Below, piece by piece: positions 5,943 through 13,719 of a stretch of 15,166 nt of DNA. Below the pieces are notes generated by a model, which saw nothing but the letters and a program-made list of their open reading frames with translations, was not told the origin of the DNA and searched no databases. The stretch lies in the NCBI GenBank assembly GCA_040758475.1, contig JBFLVN010000063.1:1-15166 (forward strand), in the 5' to 3' direction. This DNA is from JBFLVN01 sp040758475. GTDB taxonomy: Bacteria > JAGRBM01. The translations under genes were made by a program, and so were the position numbers. The stretch's first letter is position 1, and the number at the start of each line of letters is the position of its first letter.

Positions 5943-6887
5943 ATGAAAGTGCTGATCACGGGAGGCCTTGGCGGCGTCGGATTTCACGTTACCCGCCGGT
6001 TCCTGGCGGCGGGCCATCAAGTGCGCGTCCTGGAACTCGAAGGCCCTCTCCCCAAGGAACGTCTTGCCCTTCTCCCCCAATCTCCGGAAGTCCTGTGGGG
6101 CGATGTAACCAAACCGGAAGACGTCCGTCGGGCCGTGGAAGGGGTAGACGCCGTCGTCCATCTGGCGGCCATCATCCCGCCCAAGGCGGACGAGGTGGAA
6201 GGCCTGGCCCACAAGATCAACGTGGGCGGAACAAAAACAGTCGTCGAAGCTCTCAAAAGCACCGGGAGGAAAATCCCCCTCGTCTTCACGTCCTCCATCG
6301 CTGTTTTTGGGGATACCCGGGGCAAGGAAGGCCTTCGCCACCCGGACCGGGATAAACCCAACCCCCACACGCCTTACGAGAAATCCAAGTACGAATCCGA
6401 AACGCTCGTGCGGAATTCGGGGCTCGATTTCCTGGTCCTGCGCCTCACGGCGACGCCACACCTCACCCGCTCAGCCATGAAGATGAAAGACGCTTTCATG
6501 CTCCCCTACGACTCGAAGATCGAATTCTGCCACGTGGAGGACACGGCCACCGCCATCCTCCACGGCGTCGAGCGGTTCGAGAAGGTGAAGGGGAAAGTCT
6601 TCGTCATCGCGGGCGGGCCCGGAGAGCAGATGCGCTACAACGAATTCCTGGGAAGGGCGATGGGGCGAATGGGGCTCCCTTGCCCGCCTGCTTCGAAATT
6701 CTCCAAGGGCTTGAGCCACCTGGACTGGTACGACACGCGCGATTCAGAAGCCGCCCTCGAATACCAGAGCCGGACTTACGATAACTTTTTAGACGAGCTT
6801 TACGCCGATATCCCCAAGCCCGCGCAATGGCTCATGCGTTATTTCGTAGGCCCCGCCTTCGGGTGGCTCATCGTGCGGATGATGTAA
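5943..6887 (+). CDS. NAD-dependent epimerase/dehydratase family protein (extended SDR)
   Basis: A Rossmann-fold oxidoreductase of 314 residues. It has the nucleotide-binding motif T-G-G-L-G-G-V-G (6-13), acidic E31 at the end of the second strand (favouring NAD over NADP), S117/S118 after strand five, and the catalytic pair Y145 and K149 in Y-E-K-S-K. The fold and length fit extended SDRs that modify nucleotide sugars or sterol-like substrates. The C terminus is hydrophobic (F-V-G-P-A-F-G-W-L-I-V) and may touch the membrane, as in 3β-hydroxysteroid dehydrogenase-type members. The substrate cannot be told from sequence. AGGGGA lies about seven bases before the ATG. The gene is divergent from the cytochrome operon and its stop abuts the stop of the convergent lipoprotein gene with no base between. 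Confidence 0.85.
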   Translation: MKVLITGGLGGVGFHVTRRFLAAGHQVRVLELEGPLPKERLALLPQSPEVLWGDVTKPEDVRRAVEGVDAVVHLAAIIPPKADEVEGLAHKINVGGTKTVVEALKSTGRKIPLVFTSSIAVFGDTRGKEGLRHPDRDKPNPHTPYEKSKYESETLVRNSGLDFLVLRLTATPHLTRSAMKMKDAFMLPYDSKIEFCHVEDTATAILHGVERFEKVKGKVFVIAGGPGEQMRYNEFLGRAMGRMGLPCPPASKFSKGLSHLDWYDTRDSEAALEYQSRTYDNFLDELYADIPKPAQWLMRYFVGPAFGWLIVRMM

Positions 6888-8729
6888 TCAGTCGTAAGCA
6901 ATCGTCCCGCGCATTATTCCTGTATGCACGCCGCAGCGGTAAGCGTTCACGCCGCTGGCGCCGCCGAAAGTATCATCCACGCTAAAACGGACCGTGGTGG
7001 AATTTACTTCCTGCCAATTAATTTCCGCGTCGGCTTCCATAGTGCCCGCCGCTGACTGGCCGAGCAGCACCGTGTCCCCGCCACTATTGAAAACCAGTTG
7101 AAAGGGATGGGAACTGCCCCCGCTATTCACGATCTCGAATCGGTAATAGGGAGCCGTGGTCGTCGCCAGTGTCACCGTGGGATCTCTGTTGTCAGGAGAA
7201 GTAGTAGGAAACGAAATATAATTCGCCCACGTGGAGGGGAACGGCGCCGCCCAAACGTAATCGGACGTGCCGTTAATCGCGAGTGTCACCCGCACGTCGG
7301 CTGGTTCATTGGCACCCGTGCCGACAGTCGCCGCAAATTTGTCCCGTACCTCGACTTCATCGACGTCCAGGACCGGCGTATCCGTGGTACCAGGCTCGAA
7401 CGTTCCGATAGCACCCCCATCGATGTGAAGCCGGGCCCACAAGTCCTGGGTCGTTAAAATCCGTTTGTCCGTGTCGAACTCTACCGTGATGTTCGAGGTC
7501 GTTCCGGCGGATATTTGCGCCTTGCCGAGAAGGGCGTCGGGGGCGTTTCCGCTATCCGTGTAAATAGCGAGCCAGCCGGCCGATTCGATCTTGGCCGTAG
7601 CAACCGTCACGACCGTCCGGAGTGAAACGGTCTGGTCGCTTGCCGTCACGGCCACCGGGAACGGGCATTGCTGGTCTGCCCCGGCGCCCCAGACGACGAC
7701 CCCGTCACCCGGCGTCAGGATGTCGTCCCCGCAAACAGGCGTGGCCGGAAGGAAAGTATTCCCGATGGCGTTCACGTCGGCGGAGGTGTTCGAATTGATG
7801 GCCATAACCGCCGTATTCGCGCCAAAAACGTTGCCCCCGGCGTCGGCTCCTGTCCCCAGATCCGGCGCGGCACTATCACTGATAGAAATCACCGTTCCAG
7901 AAGTTTGCTGAAAATCGTTGTCCCGAAGCGTGGGTGCTCCGTCAAACTGGATATTGACGGCGGGATTATAGGAATTTGCCGTAAAAGTATTCCCCTCGAT
8001 CAAGGCATCCACGCCATTTTGCGTCAGGATACCGGTCGAAACGTCCGCGAAGGTGTTGGTCAAAACGGCAGCGGAATCCCCCAGGAGGTCGATACCAAAA
8101 GCCCCGTCTACAAACTCATTATTCTCAATGGTGGGGTCGCCCACTCCGCTGCATCCGTAGCTGTCCGTCTCGAAAACGTTTCTTTCGATCTGCGCCGTAT
8201 TGCTGGAGTCGAGATCAATCCCACCATAAGACCCGCTGAACGTGTTGTTCGCGACGATCACGTCCGTAGCGCCCGTGGCAAAGCCATAATACCCATTCGT
8301 CGTACCCGCGATGATCGTAAACCCGGCGATGGAAGCACCGTCCGCCCCTACGAGGGTCCGGAAATTCCCGCCGCCACTGTCAGCTGCCCCCTGGATCGTG
8401 GTCGCCGTGGTGCCGTCACCTTTATTCGGCACGTCGCCGATCAGGGATACGCCCGCCACCAATTGAATCGGGAAAATTTCCCCCAATCCAGCATTATACG
8501 TTCCCGGAGCTACCTTGATCAGATCGCCGCTTTCAGCGACCGAGAGGGCGTGGGTGATGGTTTTGAAAGGATCGGTCTGGGTGCCGTCGTTGGCGTCGTC
8601 ACCCATCAGAGCATCCACGAACAAATCGAAGGCTACAGCATCGCTTCCGCCGCAGGATTGAAAGAGCGGCACGGCCGCTACCGCCAGAAGCATCATTCCA
8701 GCAAAACAAATTTTTCCGTATCGTCGCAT
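6888..8729 (-). CDS. lipoprotein with DUF1565/β-helix, DUF7282-like and cupredoxin domains
   Basis: A 613-residue exported protein whose signal peptide ends at a non-standard lipobox F-Q-S-C (Cys26). Residues about 34-114 look like DUF1565 (D-A-N-D-G-T...P-F-K-T-I-T-H-A-L, A-P-G-T-Y). This leads into a right-handed β-helix with N-N-x-F repeats to about 335. Residues about 360-475 resemble DUF7282 (S-D-Q-T-V, G-W-L-A-I-Y-T-D, L-H-I-D). The last 130 residues form a blue-copper domain with a full type 1 ligand set: H541 in S-S-H-P-F, C599 in Y-R-C, H602 and M606 in M-R-G. The C-x2-H-x3-M spacing lies between those of amicyanin and plastocyanin. AGGGGAGGGG sits before the ATG. It starts 44 bases after the superoxide reductase-like gene and is probably co-transcribed with it. 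Likely role: surface or periplasmic electron-carrying protein; the partner is inferred. Confidence 0.8.
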   Translation of the reverse strand: MRRYGKICFAGMMLLAVAAVPLFQSCGGSDAVAFDLFVDALMGDDANDGTQTDPFKTITHALSVAESGDLIKVAPGTYNAGLGEIFPIQLVAGVSLIGDVPNKGDGTTATTIQGAADSGGGNFRTLVGADGASIAGFTIIAGTTNGYYGFATGATDVIVANNTFSGSYGGIDLDSSNTAQIERNVFETDSYGCSGVGDPTIENNEFVDGAFGIDLLGDSAAVLTNTFADVSTGILTQNGVDALIEGNTFTANSYNPAVNIQFDGAPTLRDNDFQQTSGTVISISDSAAPDLGTGADAGGNVFGANTAVMAINSNTSADVNAIGNTFLPATPVCGDDILTPGDGVVVWGAGADQQCPFPVAVTASDQTVSLRTVVTVATAKIESAGWLAIYTDSGNAPDALLGKAQISAGTTSNITVEFDTDKRILTTQDLWARLHIDGGAIGTFEPGTTDTPVLDVDEVEVRDKFAATVGTGANEPADVRVTLAINGTSDYVWAAPFPSTWANYISFPTTSPDNRDPTVTLATTTAPYYRFEIVNSGGSSHPFQLVFNSGGDTVLLGQSAAGTMEADAEINWQEVNSTTVRFSVDDTFGGASGVNAYRCGVHTGIMRGTIAYD

Positions 8730-8773
8730 GGGGCGTCCCCTCCCCTTTTCGTGATTTTTAGATTCCTACCCGC

Positions 8774-9379
8774 TTACAGCGGGAAATATTTCGTATAGAG
8801 GCCGTGGGTTACGCAGTAGGCGCGGACCCGGATGAGGTTCCCCTTGAGAGGGTTCTTGAGGAAAAGCTGGGCGCCAAAATCCACGCCCGCCTTGCCCCAG
8901 CGCGTCTCTCCCTCGGCCGGCTCGTGGACAAAAATCCAGGCCGGGTCGCTGGCGTTGTCCCAGATTTCGAACCAGCTCCACCAGTGGCCGGCGGCGTGGG
9001 GGTGGAGGTCCTTGGGATCGAGCGCCTTGTTCTTGAAATCCACGGTGAGTTCGGCCCGGTTCCCCCCGATCTGGATCTGGGGATCGTGCTTTTTGAGATT
9101 CATCTCGGAGCGCTTGGCGTTGTTGTCCTCGCGCGCGGCGTTGTACTCCATGAAGGCGGGCGCCTTCTTCTCCCACTTCTCATCGGCGAAATACGCATGC
9201 TGGACTTCCGCGGCCGTCGTCTCCATCCCCTCGTATTTGGTCCCAAGGAGGCTCCCCTTGAAGGGTTTTCCCGAAAGATCGAGCGTCCCCGCCGGAACGA
9301 TCCACGGCGCCAAGAACGGCGCGGCAAGGATTCCGGCTCCTACGACGTGCAGGAAATCGCGACGGCTGGTCTGATTCAT
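8774..9379 (-). CDS. Tat-exported superoxide reductase-like protein
   Basis: A 201-residue protein with a twin-arginine signal (T-S-R-R-D-F-L, then a hydrophobic core to about 25). The C-terminal half (93-201) matches the iron site of superoxide reductase/desulfoferrodoxin: H98 in K-K-H-x-P, H126 and H132 in H-P-H-A-A-G-H, and C189 and H192 in Y-C-V-T-H-G-L. The 6- and 3-residue spacings equal those in Pyrococcus superoxide reductase as I recall it. The glutamate before K-H (a labile sixth ligand) is replaced by K96. Residues 33-92 are an extra N-terminal segment without recognised domain. There is no rubredoxin-like or Cys4 domain. Expected reaction: one-electron reduction of superoxide to peroxide, here in the periplasm. 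The start has GGGAGGAACC before the ATG. The blue-copper lipoprotein follows directly and could supply electrons (inference). Confidence 0.8.
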   Translation of the reverse strand: MNQTSRRDFLHVVGAGILAAPFLAPWIVPAGTLDLSGKPFKGSLLGTKYEGMETTAAEVQHAYFADEKWEKKAPAFMEYNAAREDNNAKRSEMNLKKHDPQIQIGGNRAELTVDFKNKALDPKDLHPHAAGHWWSWFEIWDNASDPAWIFVHEPAEGETRWGKAGVDFGAQLFLKNPLKGNLIRVRAYCVTHGLYTKYFPL

Positions 9380-9424
9380 GGTTCCTCCCCGGCAAGGCGT
9401 GCAACTTCGGCGGGGAGTCTAGCA

Positions 9425-9439
9425 CGCGCTCGGAGCGCG
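9425..9439. promoter_or_regulatory. inverted repeat upstream of the superoxide reductase-like gene
   Basis: CGCGCT/AGCGCG with a CGG loop lies in the 124-base gap between the patatin gene end (9504) and the start at 9379. On the - strand it is followed by T-G-C-T-A-G-A-C-T, a possible extended -10 element without a good -35 box. It may be an operator; nothing else is evident in the gap, apart from a T6 run near 9456-9461 with no clear stem. Confidence 0.25.
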
Positions 9440-9503
9440 CCCAGTAGTTCCAGAAAAAACGAGACAGCGGGTGACGGACAAATCAGTTAACGCGTGACAT
9501 GGC

Positions 9504-10727
9504 TCACGGGCACGCCACCTTGTGGCCCGCTCCCTCGAAAAACCGGCAGATTTTCTCCCGGTGGCTTTTGGCGTCCTCGTAACCCAGTTCGATGAGGCGG
9601 GAGGTATAGCCCCGGTCGAAGAGGAGGTAGGAGAGGAGGTCCGATTCCTCCGGCCGCCCCGAATCGAGGTAGGCCATGATGAGCCGCCACGTCCAGGGAA
9701 GGCCCTTGCGCCAGGTTTTGTCCCGGACGAGCTGGGCTGCGATGCGCCCCAAATCCTGGGAAGGCTCGACGATGAGCGTATCCACCCGGCGCCACGCCAT
9801 GCCCCGCTGGGCTTCGGTCACGTCGGCAAGCCGGTCGTAAAAAACGGAGCCGAAGGCCTTCTCCCCGGCGGCCAGGATCGTATTGATCCGGTCGAGCCGG
9901 TCCAGGTCGTAATCGAGCTGGTCGAGGAAAAGGGCGTTGAACATCTTGCCCACGAGGAAGGCCGGCGAAGGCTGGGCGCGCTTGGTTCCGAAATGGACCG
10001 GCTTTTCCTTTCCCGCCTTGAGGCGGACGACGAAGAGGCGGTCCGCCCCCAGGCGAAGGGCCGGGCCGATGGGCGTCGTCTGGCGCATTCCCCCGTCGCA
10101 ATAGACTTTTCCCGCGATGACGACGAGCGGGAAGAAGAACGGGATCGCGGCGCTCGCTAGCACGTGCTGGGCCTGGATGGTCGTCACGACCGCCCGGCTC
10201 CGGGGATCGCTGCTCCAGACGGCCAGTTCCCCCTGCTTCATTACGAAGACCGTACCGTTCCCCGTGTGGACGTCGGTGGCCGTGACCGAGAGAGCGTGGA
10301 AGTGCCCTCCTCTGAGGTTGTCGGCGATGTGGTGCCACGTCGTGCTGCCGTGGACGAGGCGGGTGAGTTCCTGGGTGTCGAAAAAACTCTCCCCCAGCGC
10401 CACGTGCGTGATCTCTTCGCCCATGACCGGCACGCGGCCGAAGAGGAGAAGCGGAAGGCGCAGGAGGCGCAAAAGGCCGTACTTGATGTGCTTTCCGATC
10501 TGGAGTTCGAGCCAGACTTTTTCGAGATCCTGGACCTGGGTTTCGGGCTTGTCCGCCCGCGCCGCCATGAACGCGGCGTTGATGGCCCCCACGGAACTTC
10601 CGCTGTAAACATCGAAGCGCGCGCCGCCCCCCAGTTCTTCGCGGATGTATTTGAGGACGCCCACTTCGTAGGCGCCGCGGGCCCCGCCACCCGAAAGGAC
10701 GAGGCCGGTTTTGAGGGGATCAGCCAT
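9504..10727 (-). CDS. patatin-like phospholipase
   Basis: A protein of 407 residues with the patatin catalytic set. G-G-G-A-R-G (13-18) forms the oxyanion hole, S45 in G-S-S-V-G is the nucleophile, and D211 in D-G-G completes the Ser-Asp dyad. No signal peptide or lipobox is seen, so it should act in the cytosol or on the inner face of the membrane, cleaving acyl chains from lipids. About 190 residues follow the catalytic domain; they look helical and have no recognised domain. The ATG lacks a strong ribosome binding site (AGGGAGAG lies about 20 bases away), and I found no better in-frame start. It is divergent from the ankyrin-repeat membrane protein gene and is followed by the superoxide reductase-like gene on the same strand, 124 bases on. 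Confidence 0.9.
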   Translation of the reverse strand: MADPLKTGLVLSGGGARGAYEVGVLKYIREELGGGARFDVYSGSSVGAINAAFMAARADKPETQVQDLEKVWLELQIGKHIKYGLLRLLRLPLLLFGRVPVMGEEITHVALGESFFDTQELTRLVHGSTTWHHIADNLRGGHFHALSVTATDVHTGNGTVFVMKQGELAVWSSDPRSRAVVTTIQAQHVLASAAIPFFFPLVVIAGKVYCDGGMRQTTPIGPALRLGADRLFVVRLKAGKEKPVHFGTKRAQPSPAFLVGKMFNALFLDQLDYDLDRLDRINTILAAGEKAFGSVFYDRLADVTEAQRGMAWRRVDTLIVEPSQDLGRIAAQLVRDKTWRKGLPWTWRLIMAYLDSGRPEESDLLSYLLFDRGYTSRLIELGYEDAKSHREKICRFFEGAGHKVACP

Positions 10728-10786
10728 GAGTTTCTCGCACTTAGGACTCTCCCTTTAGCCGATTTGCACACTCTGGCAAGCCGCGA

Positions 10787-10819
10787 TTGCATTGCTCGAT
10801 AGAACCCATATGCTTGGGT
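10787..10819 (+). promoter_or_regulatory. candidate promoter with overlapping inverted repeat
   Basis: TTGCAT (10787-10792), a 16-base spacer and TATGCT (10809-10814) form a modest promoter candidate. The -10 box lies exactly between the arms of an inverted repeat ACCCA/TGGGT (10804-10808 and 10815-10819), which would suit an operator. Transcription from it would start near 10821, excluding the GTG at 10818 and leaving the ATG at 10857 as the start. Confidence 0.3.
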
Positions 10820-10856
10820 GGTCTTGATTCAAGCTATTCACCCAACTCCAAAGCGT

Positions 10857-12548
10857 ATGAATACGCAAGAGCAAATACTGAATTTCCAACGCACCTATCG
10901 TCGGCGAATCATAGTATTAAACTCTTTGGCCGGCTTCTGTATTCTCGTGTTCTTCCTTTTTAGTTTTGGAGAAAATCTGGGACTCCTCCTCCCCAAAACC
11001 AAAACATCGGAAGCAGCATGGTCATCCATCATCATTGCTATGTCTTCTTATCTCTTAGCCTCTTGGTATCTCTACCGCTGCCCAGCGTGTTCCCATCGCT
11101 TGACACCCAGCACGTCCCGCTACGCTTTCTGCCCACAATGTGATCTTACTCTCGATCCGAGGAAAGCCCAGAGATTCCAAAGGACGCCGCAACCCCTCGA
11201 ACAATTTGCCGAGATCGAAAGAGAGTATCAAAGACGGTCACTCAAAGCCCTCAAATGGGCTGTTCCCTTCCGGTTGATTGCCGGTATTGTATTAACAGGG
11301 ACAACAATCCACCTAACTCTATTAACCCTGGGTTTGCTCTGGCCGCCCGATCTTTTCTCCTTTTTTCTACCACTGGCGCTAATTCCACTAGCGGTTCTTT
11401 TCGATGCCTTTGCTCGCTTTACCCGGCAAGTTCGCTGTCCCGCCTGCGAAAAACGCATGGGCGAATTGACCGCCCAGCGCTGCCCCACTTGCGCCACTCC
11501 GCTTGGAGGAGACGAGCAGAAGTTAGAACCCAAGTTAGGTCACATGCGAAAGGCCACCCACCTCTCACGCGTCTCTTTTGCGCTCTTTGGATTATTGTTA
11601 TTTTGGAATATTTGGAATTATGACATGATGGTTCTGAGATATTTGGCCAAAGCCGATCCAGGAACCACTCCCCTTCACTGGGCCGTTTTCCCAAACCATC
11701 AAGAATCCATAATGCGCCTACTTCGAGAAGGTGCCGATCCAAATGCGCGCGACGAAAACGGCCGGACTCCTCTCCACTGGGCAATTGCGCATGAAAATCC
11801 CGAGCCCGTCTCGATCTTGCTGGCCCATGGCGCCGACATCGAAGCGCGGTCCGATTTCGGAGATACCCCGTTCCTCGAAGCTTCCCGGAATGAGTCGGCA
11901 GAAATCGCCCGAATGCTGGCTCGTAAAGGAGCCTTTCTCAACGCTCAAGATGATTTCGGACAAACAGCGCTTCTTAGAGCTTCCCAAAAAGGGAATATGG
12001 AAATCGTCAAGATTCTTCTCGAAGCAGGAGCTGACATTGGAGTGGAAAACGAGGTCGGCGAGACGGCGCTATCCGAAGCGGCATTTGAGGGCCACGAAGA
12101 AGTCGTCCGCGTTCTTCTCGAAAACAAGGCGCCCCTTGCAAGCGTTCAAGATTGCAAGTCCTCTCCAATCATCCGGGCGGCGGCTGCGGGGCACACAAAA
12201 GTCATTGAGCAGCTGTTGAAAGCAGGCGCTTCCGTCGAAGGGCGGGACGGATGCGATGCCACTCCCCTTAAATTGGCGGCAGAAGAAGGACAAACTGAAG
12301 CCGTCAAATTCCTGCTAGCGGCAGGGGCGAGAGTTGAAAAATCCAAATTAAAGAAGGCTGCTGGGAAGCAACTTATTACAACAACAATTAAAAACGCAAA
12401 AGCCGGAGCGGCGGTTTCGAATCAAGGCGCGGAAAATTGCAAGCCAGGAAACATGGTCCGCTACGCTGACGCATCAGCGATCGATATCGCCCGAATGGCC
12501 GGGCACATGGAGATCATCAAGCTCCTAGAAGACGCTGGCGCGAAATAA
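10857..12548 (+). CDS. membrane protein with two zinc ribbons and C-terminal ankyrin repeats
   Basis: A 563-residue protein of unusual build. From the N terminus: TM1 (18-37), TM2 (55-73), zinc ribbon 1 (C75, C78, C92, C95 as two C-P-x-C knuckles), TM3 (139-161), TM4 (166-186), zinc ribbon 2 (C194, C197, C209, C212) and TM5 (237-260). Seven full ankyrin repeats of 33 residues and a partial eighth then run to the end; repeats 7 and 8 are separated by a 38-residue insert. The repeats carry the usual T-P-L-H-W-A and L-L-x-x-G-A-D signatures. Each ribbon follows directly on a membrane helix, so the ribbons lie at the membrane surface. Ankyrin repeats bind proteins; the partner is unknown. The gene is visibly richer in A and T than its neighbours, hinting at transfer. 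A GTG at 10818 would add 13 residues but lies in a likely promoter. Neither start has a clear ribosome site. Confidence 0.8.
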   Translation: MNTQEQILNFQRTYRRRIIVLNSLAGFCILVFFLFSFGENLGLLLPKTKTSEAAWSSIIIAMSSYLLASWYLYRCPACSHRLTPSTSRYAFCPQCDLTLDPRKAQRFQRTPQPLEQFAEIEREYQRRSLKALKWAVPFRLIAGIVLTGTTIHLTLLTLGLLWPPDLFSFFLPLALIPLAVLFDAFARFTRQVRCPACEKRMGELTAQRCPTCATPLGGDEQKLEPKLGHMRKATHLSRVSFALFGLLLFWNIWNYDMMVLRYLAKADPGTTPLHWAVFPNHQESIMRLLREGADPNARDENGRTPLHWAIAHENPEPVSILLAHGADIEARSDFGDTPFLEASRNESAEIARMLARKGAFLNAQDDFGQTALLRASQKGNMEIVKILLEAGADIGVENEVGETALSEAAFEGHEEVVRVLLENKAPLASVQDCKSSPIIRAAAAGHTKVIEQLLKAGASVEGRDGCDATPLKLAAEEGQTEAVKFLLAAGARVEKSKLKKAAGKQLITTTIKNAKAGAAVSNQGAENCKPGNMVRYADASAIDIARMAGHMEIIKLLEDAGAK

Positions 12549-12551
12549 TTC

Positions 12552-13592
12552 CTACTCCTGCTTCGCCGGGCCTTGGACTTCCCCGGCGGGGGTGATGGTG
12601 CAGGAGAAGTGATCGACACACAGGCCCTTTTCCACGATGCGGCGGCCCGTGTTGAAAGCGGTCGTGATGGACCCCTTCCCTTCCAGGGCCAGGTCGCCCG
12701 CGAGGTAGAGGCCGGGAATGTCCGTCTCGTGGGTGTCGGGATTGACCTGCGGGAACTGGGAGTTGAATTCGAGACCGATGGATTTGAGGAAGCCCGTGGG
12801 CGAGCTGCCCCCCAGGCAATAGACGACGTGGTCGAAGGTTTCTTCCTTGGCCGATCCCTTGGAACCATCCTTGAAAATCACCTTGCACTTGCCGTCGGGC
12901 GTGGCTTCGAGCTTTTCGACGTCGGAGGGGTACCAAAGCTCCGCTTCTTTCTTGCGGCCCAATTCCAGGAGAATTTTCTCGTTGATCTCGTTCATCCGCG
13001 AGAGCTTGGCCTGCCGGTAGGAGAAGACGACCTGATTGTCGGGTTGGAGGTACTGGACCGCTTCGGAAGCCGTATCGCCCCCGCCGATCACCAGGACGCG
13101 AGCGCCCTTCAGGTTGGCGGAAGTCAGATCGAAGTGAATCCGGCCCTTGAGCGCGGGCGGAATGGGATAACTCGGCTTGTTCGGGCGCCCCATGACGCCG
13201 ATGGCGAGAACGACGGTGCGCGACTTGATGATTTCCTTGGGCCCGACGTTGATATTGAAGCTGCCGTCGTCGGCCCGCTTGATCTGCCAGACGTCCTGCT
13301 TGTAGCGGATCTGGACGTTGTACTTCTGGATGTACTCCTCCATCGTGTGGAGGTAGGTCTCCCGGTTGCCGGGGGTGATGTAGAGGATTCCCTCGGGCTT
13401 CGCATCGATCCCCTTCCACACCGTATCGACCCGCTTGCCCACGGTGTAGAGCTTGTTGATCATGTAGTTGTGGGTGTCGCCTTTTTCGAGCACGAGCACC
13501 CGGTCGATCCCCGCTTGCAGGGCTTCGGCCGCGACGGATACTCCGGCTGGCCCGCCCCCCACGACGACCACGTTGAACATTTCATCCGGCAT
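12552..13592 (-). CDS. FAD/NAD(P)-dependent oxidoreductase, thioredoxin reductase-like, no CxxC
   Basis: A two-dinucleotide-fold flavoprotein of 346 residues. G-G-G-P-A-G (12-17) binds the FAD ADP part, G-G-G-D-T-A (170-175) binds NAD(P)H, and A-G-D (298-300) contacts FAD. The domain order resembles thioredoxin reductase, but no C-x-x-C redox pair exists, so it cannot be a classical thioredoxin reductase. Members without the pair include ferredoxin-NADP reductases of the TrxR-like type and YpdA-like bacillithiol disulphide reductases. Cysteines near the C terminus (L-C-V-D and F-S-C-T) are not a known active site. The ATG at 13592 has GGGGAG at good spacing; an in-frame extension to 13679 crosses the upstream terminator region and is rejected. 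The gene ends three bases from the convergent ankyrin gene. Its electron acceptor is unknown. Confidence 0.85.
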   Translation of the reverse strand: MPDEMFNVVVVGGGPAGVSVAAEALQAGIDRVLVLEKGDTHNYMINKLYTVGKRVDTVWKGIDAKPEGILYITPGNRETYLHTMEEYIQKYNVQIRYKQDVWQIKRADDGSFNINVGPKEIIKSRTVVLAIGVMGRPNKPSYPIPPALKGRIHFDLTSANLKGARVLVIGGGDTASEAVQYLQPDNQVVFSYRQAKLSRMNEINEKILLELGRKKEAELWYPSDVEKLEATPDGKCKVIFKDGSKGSAKEETFDHVVYCLGGSSPTGFLKSIGLEFNSQFPQVNPDTHETDIPGLYLAGDLALEGKGSITTAFNTGRRIVEKGLCVDHFSCTITPAGEVQGPAKQE

Positions 13593-13662
13593 GAAGACTC
13601 CCCTCGACTCTATACGATGTGGCGATCCGGTCTTCGGATTCGCCCGGAGGGATTTAACCGCT

Positions 13663-13719
13663 AAAAAAAGCGGGCTCAATGGAGGATGGCCGGTAAATCG
13701 CTATAACGGGGTGAGCCCG
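13663..13719 (-). terminator. intrinsic terminator of the TPR gene
   Basis: Immediately after the TPR stop codon, the - strand has CGGGCTCA (13719-13712), a 33-base loop, TGAGCCCG (13678-13671), then C and seven Ts (13669-13663). The perfect 8-bp GC-rich stem followed by a T run fits a rho-independent terminator, although the loop is long. It separates the TPR gene from the flavoprotein gene downstream. Confidence 0.6.

Noticed and set aside
7668..8798. Long + strand open frame opposite the β-helix/cupredoxin gene
   Set aside because: It is antisense to a gene with a lipobox, ribosome site and copper ligands; its translation has no family features.
13609..13614. TATAGA as -10 box of the flavoprotein gene on the - strand
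   Set aside because: The implied transcription start would fall in or after the ribosome binding site, and no -35 box is visible.
12573..13664. Long + strand open frame opposite the flavoprotein gene
   Set aside because: It is an antisense shadow of a GC-rich gene with clear FAD and NAD motifs; its translation shows no recognisable domain.
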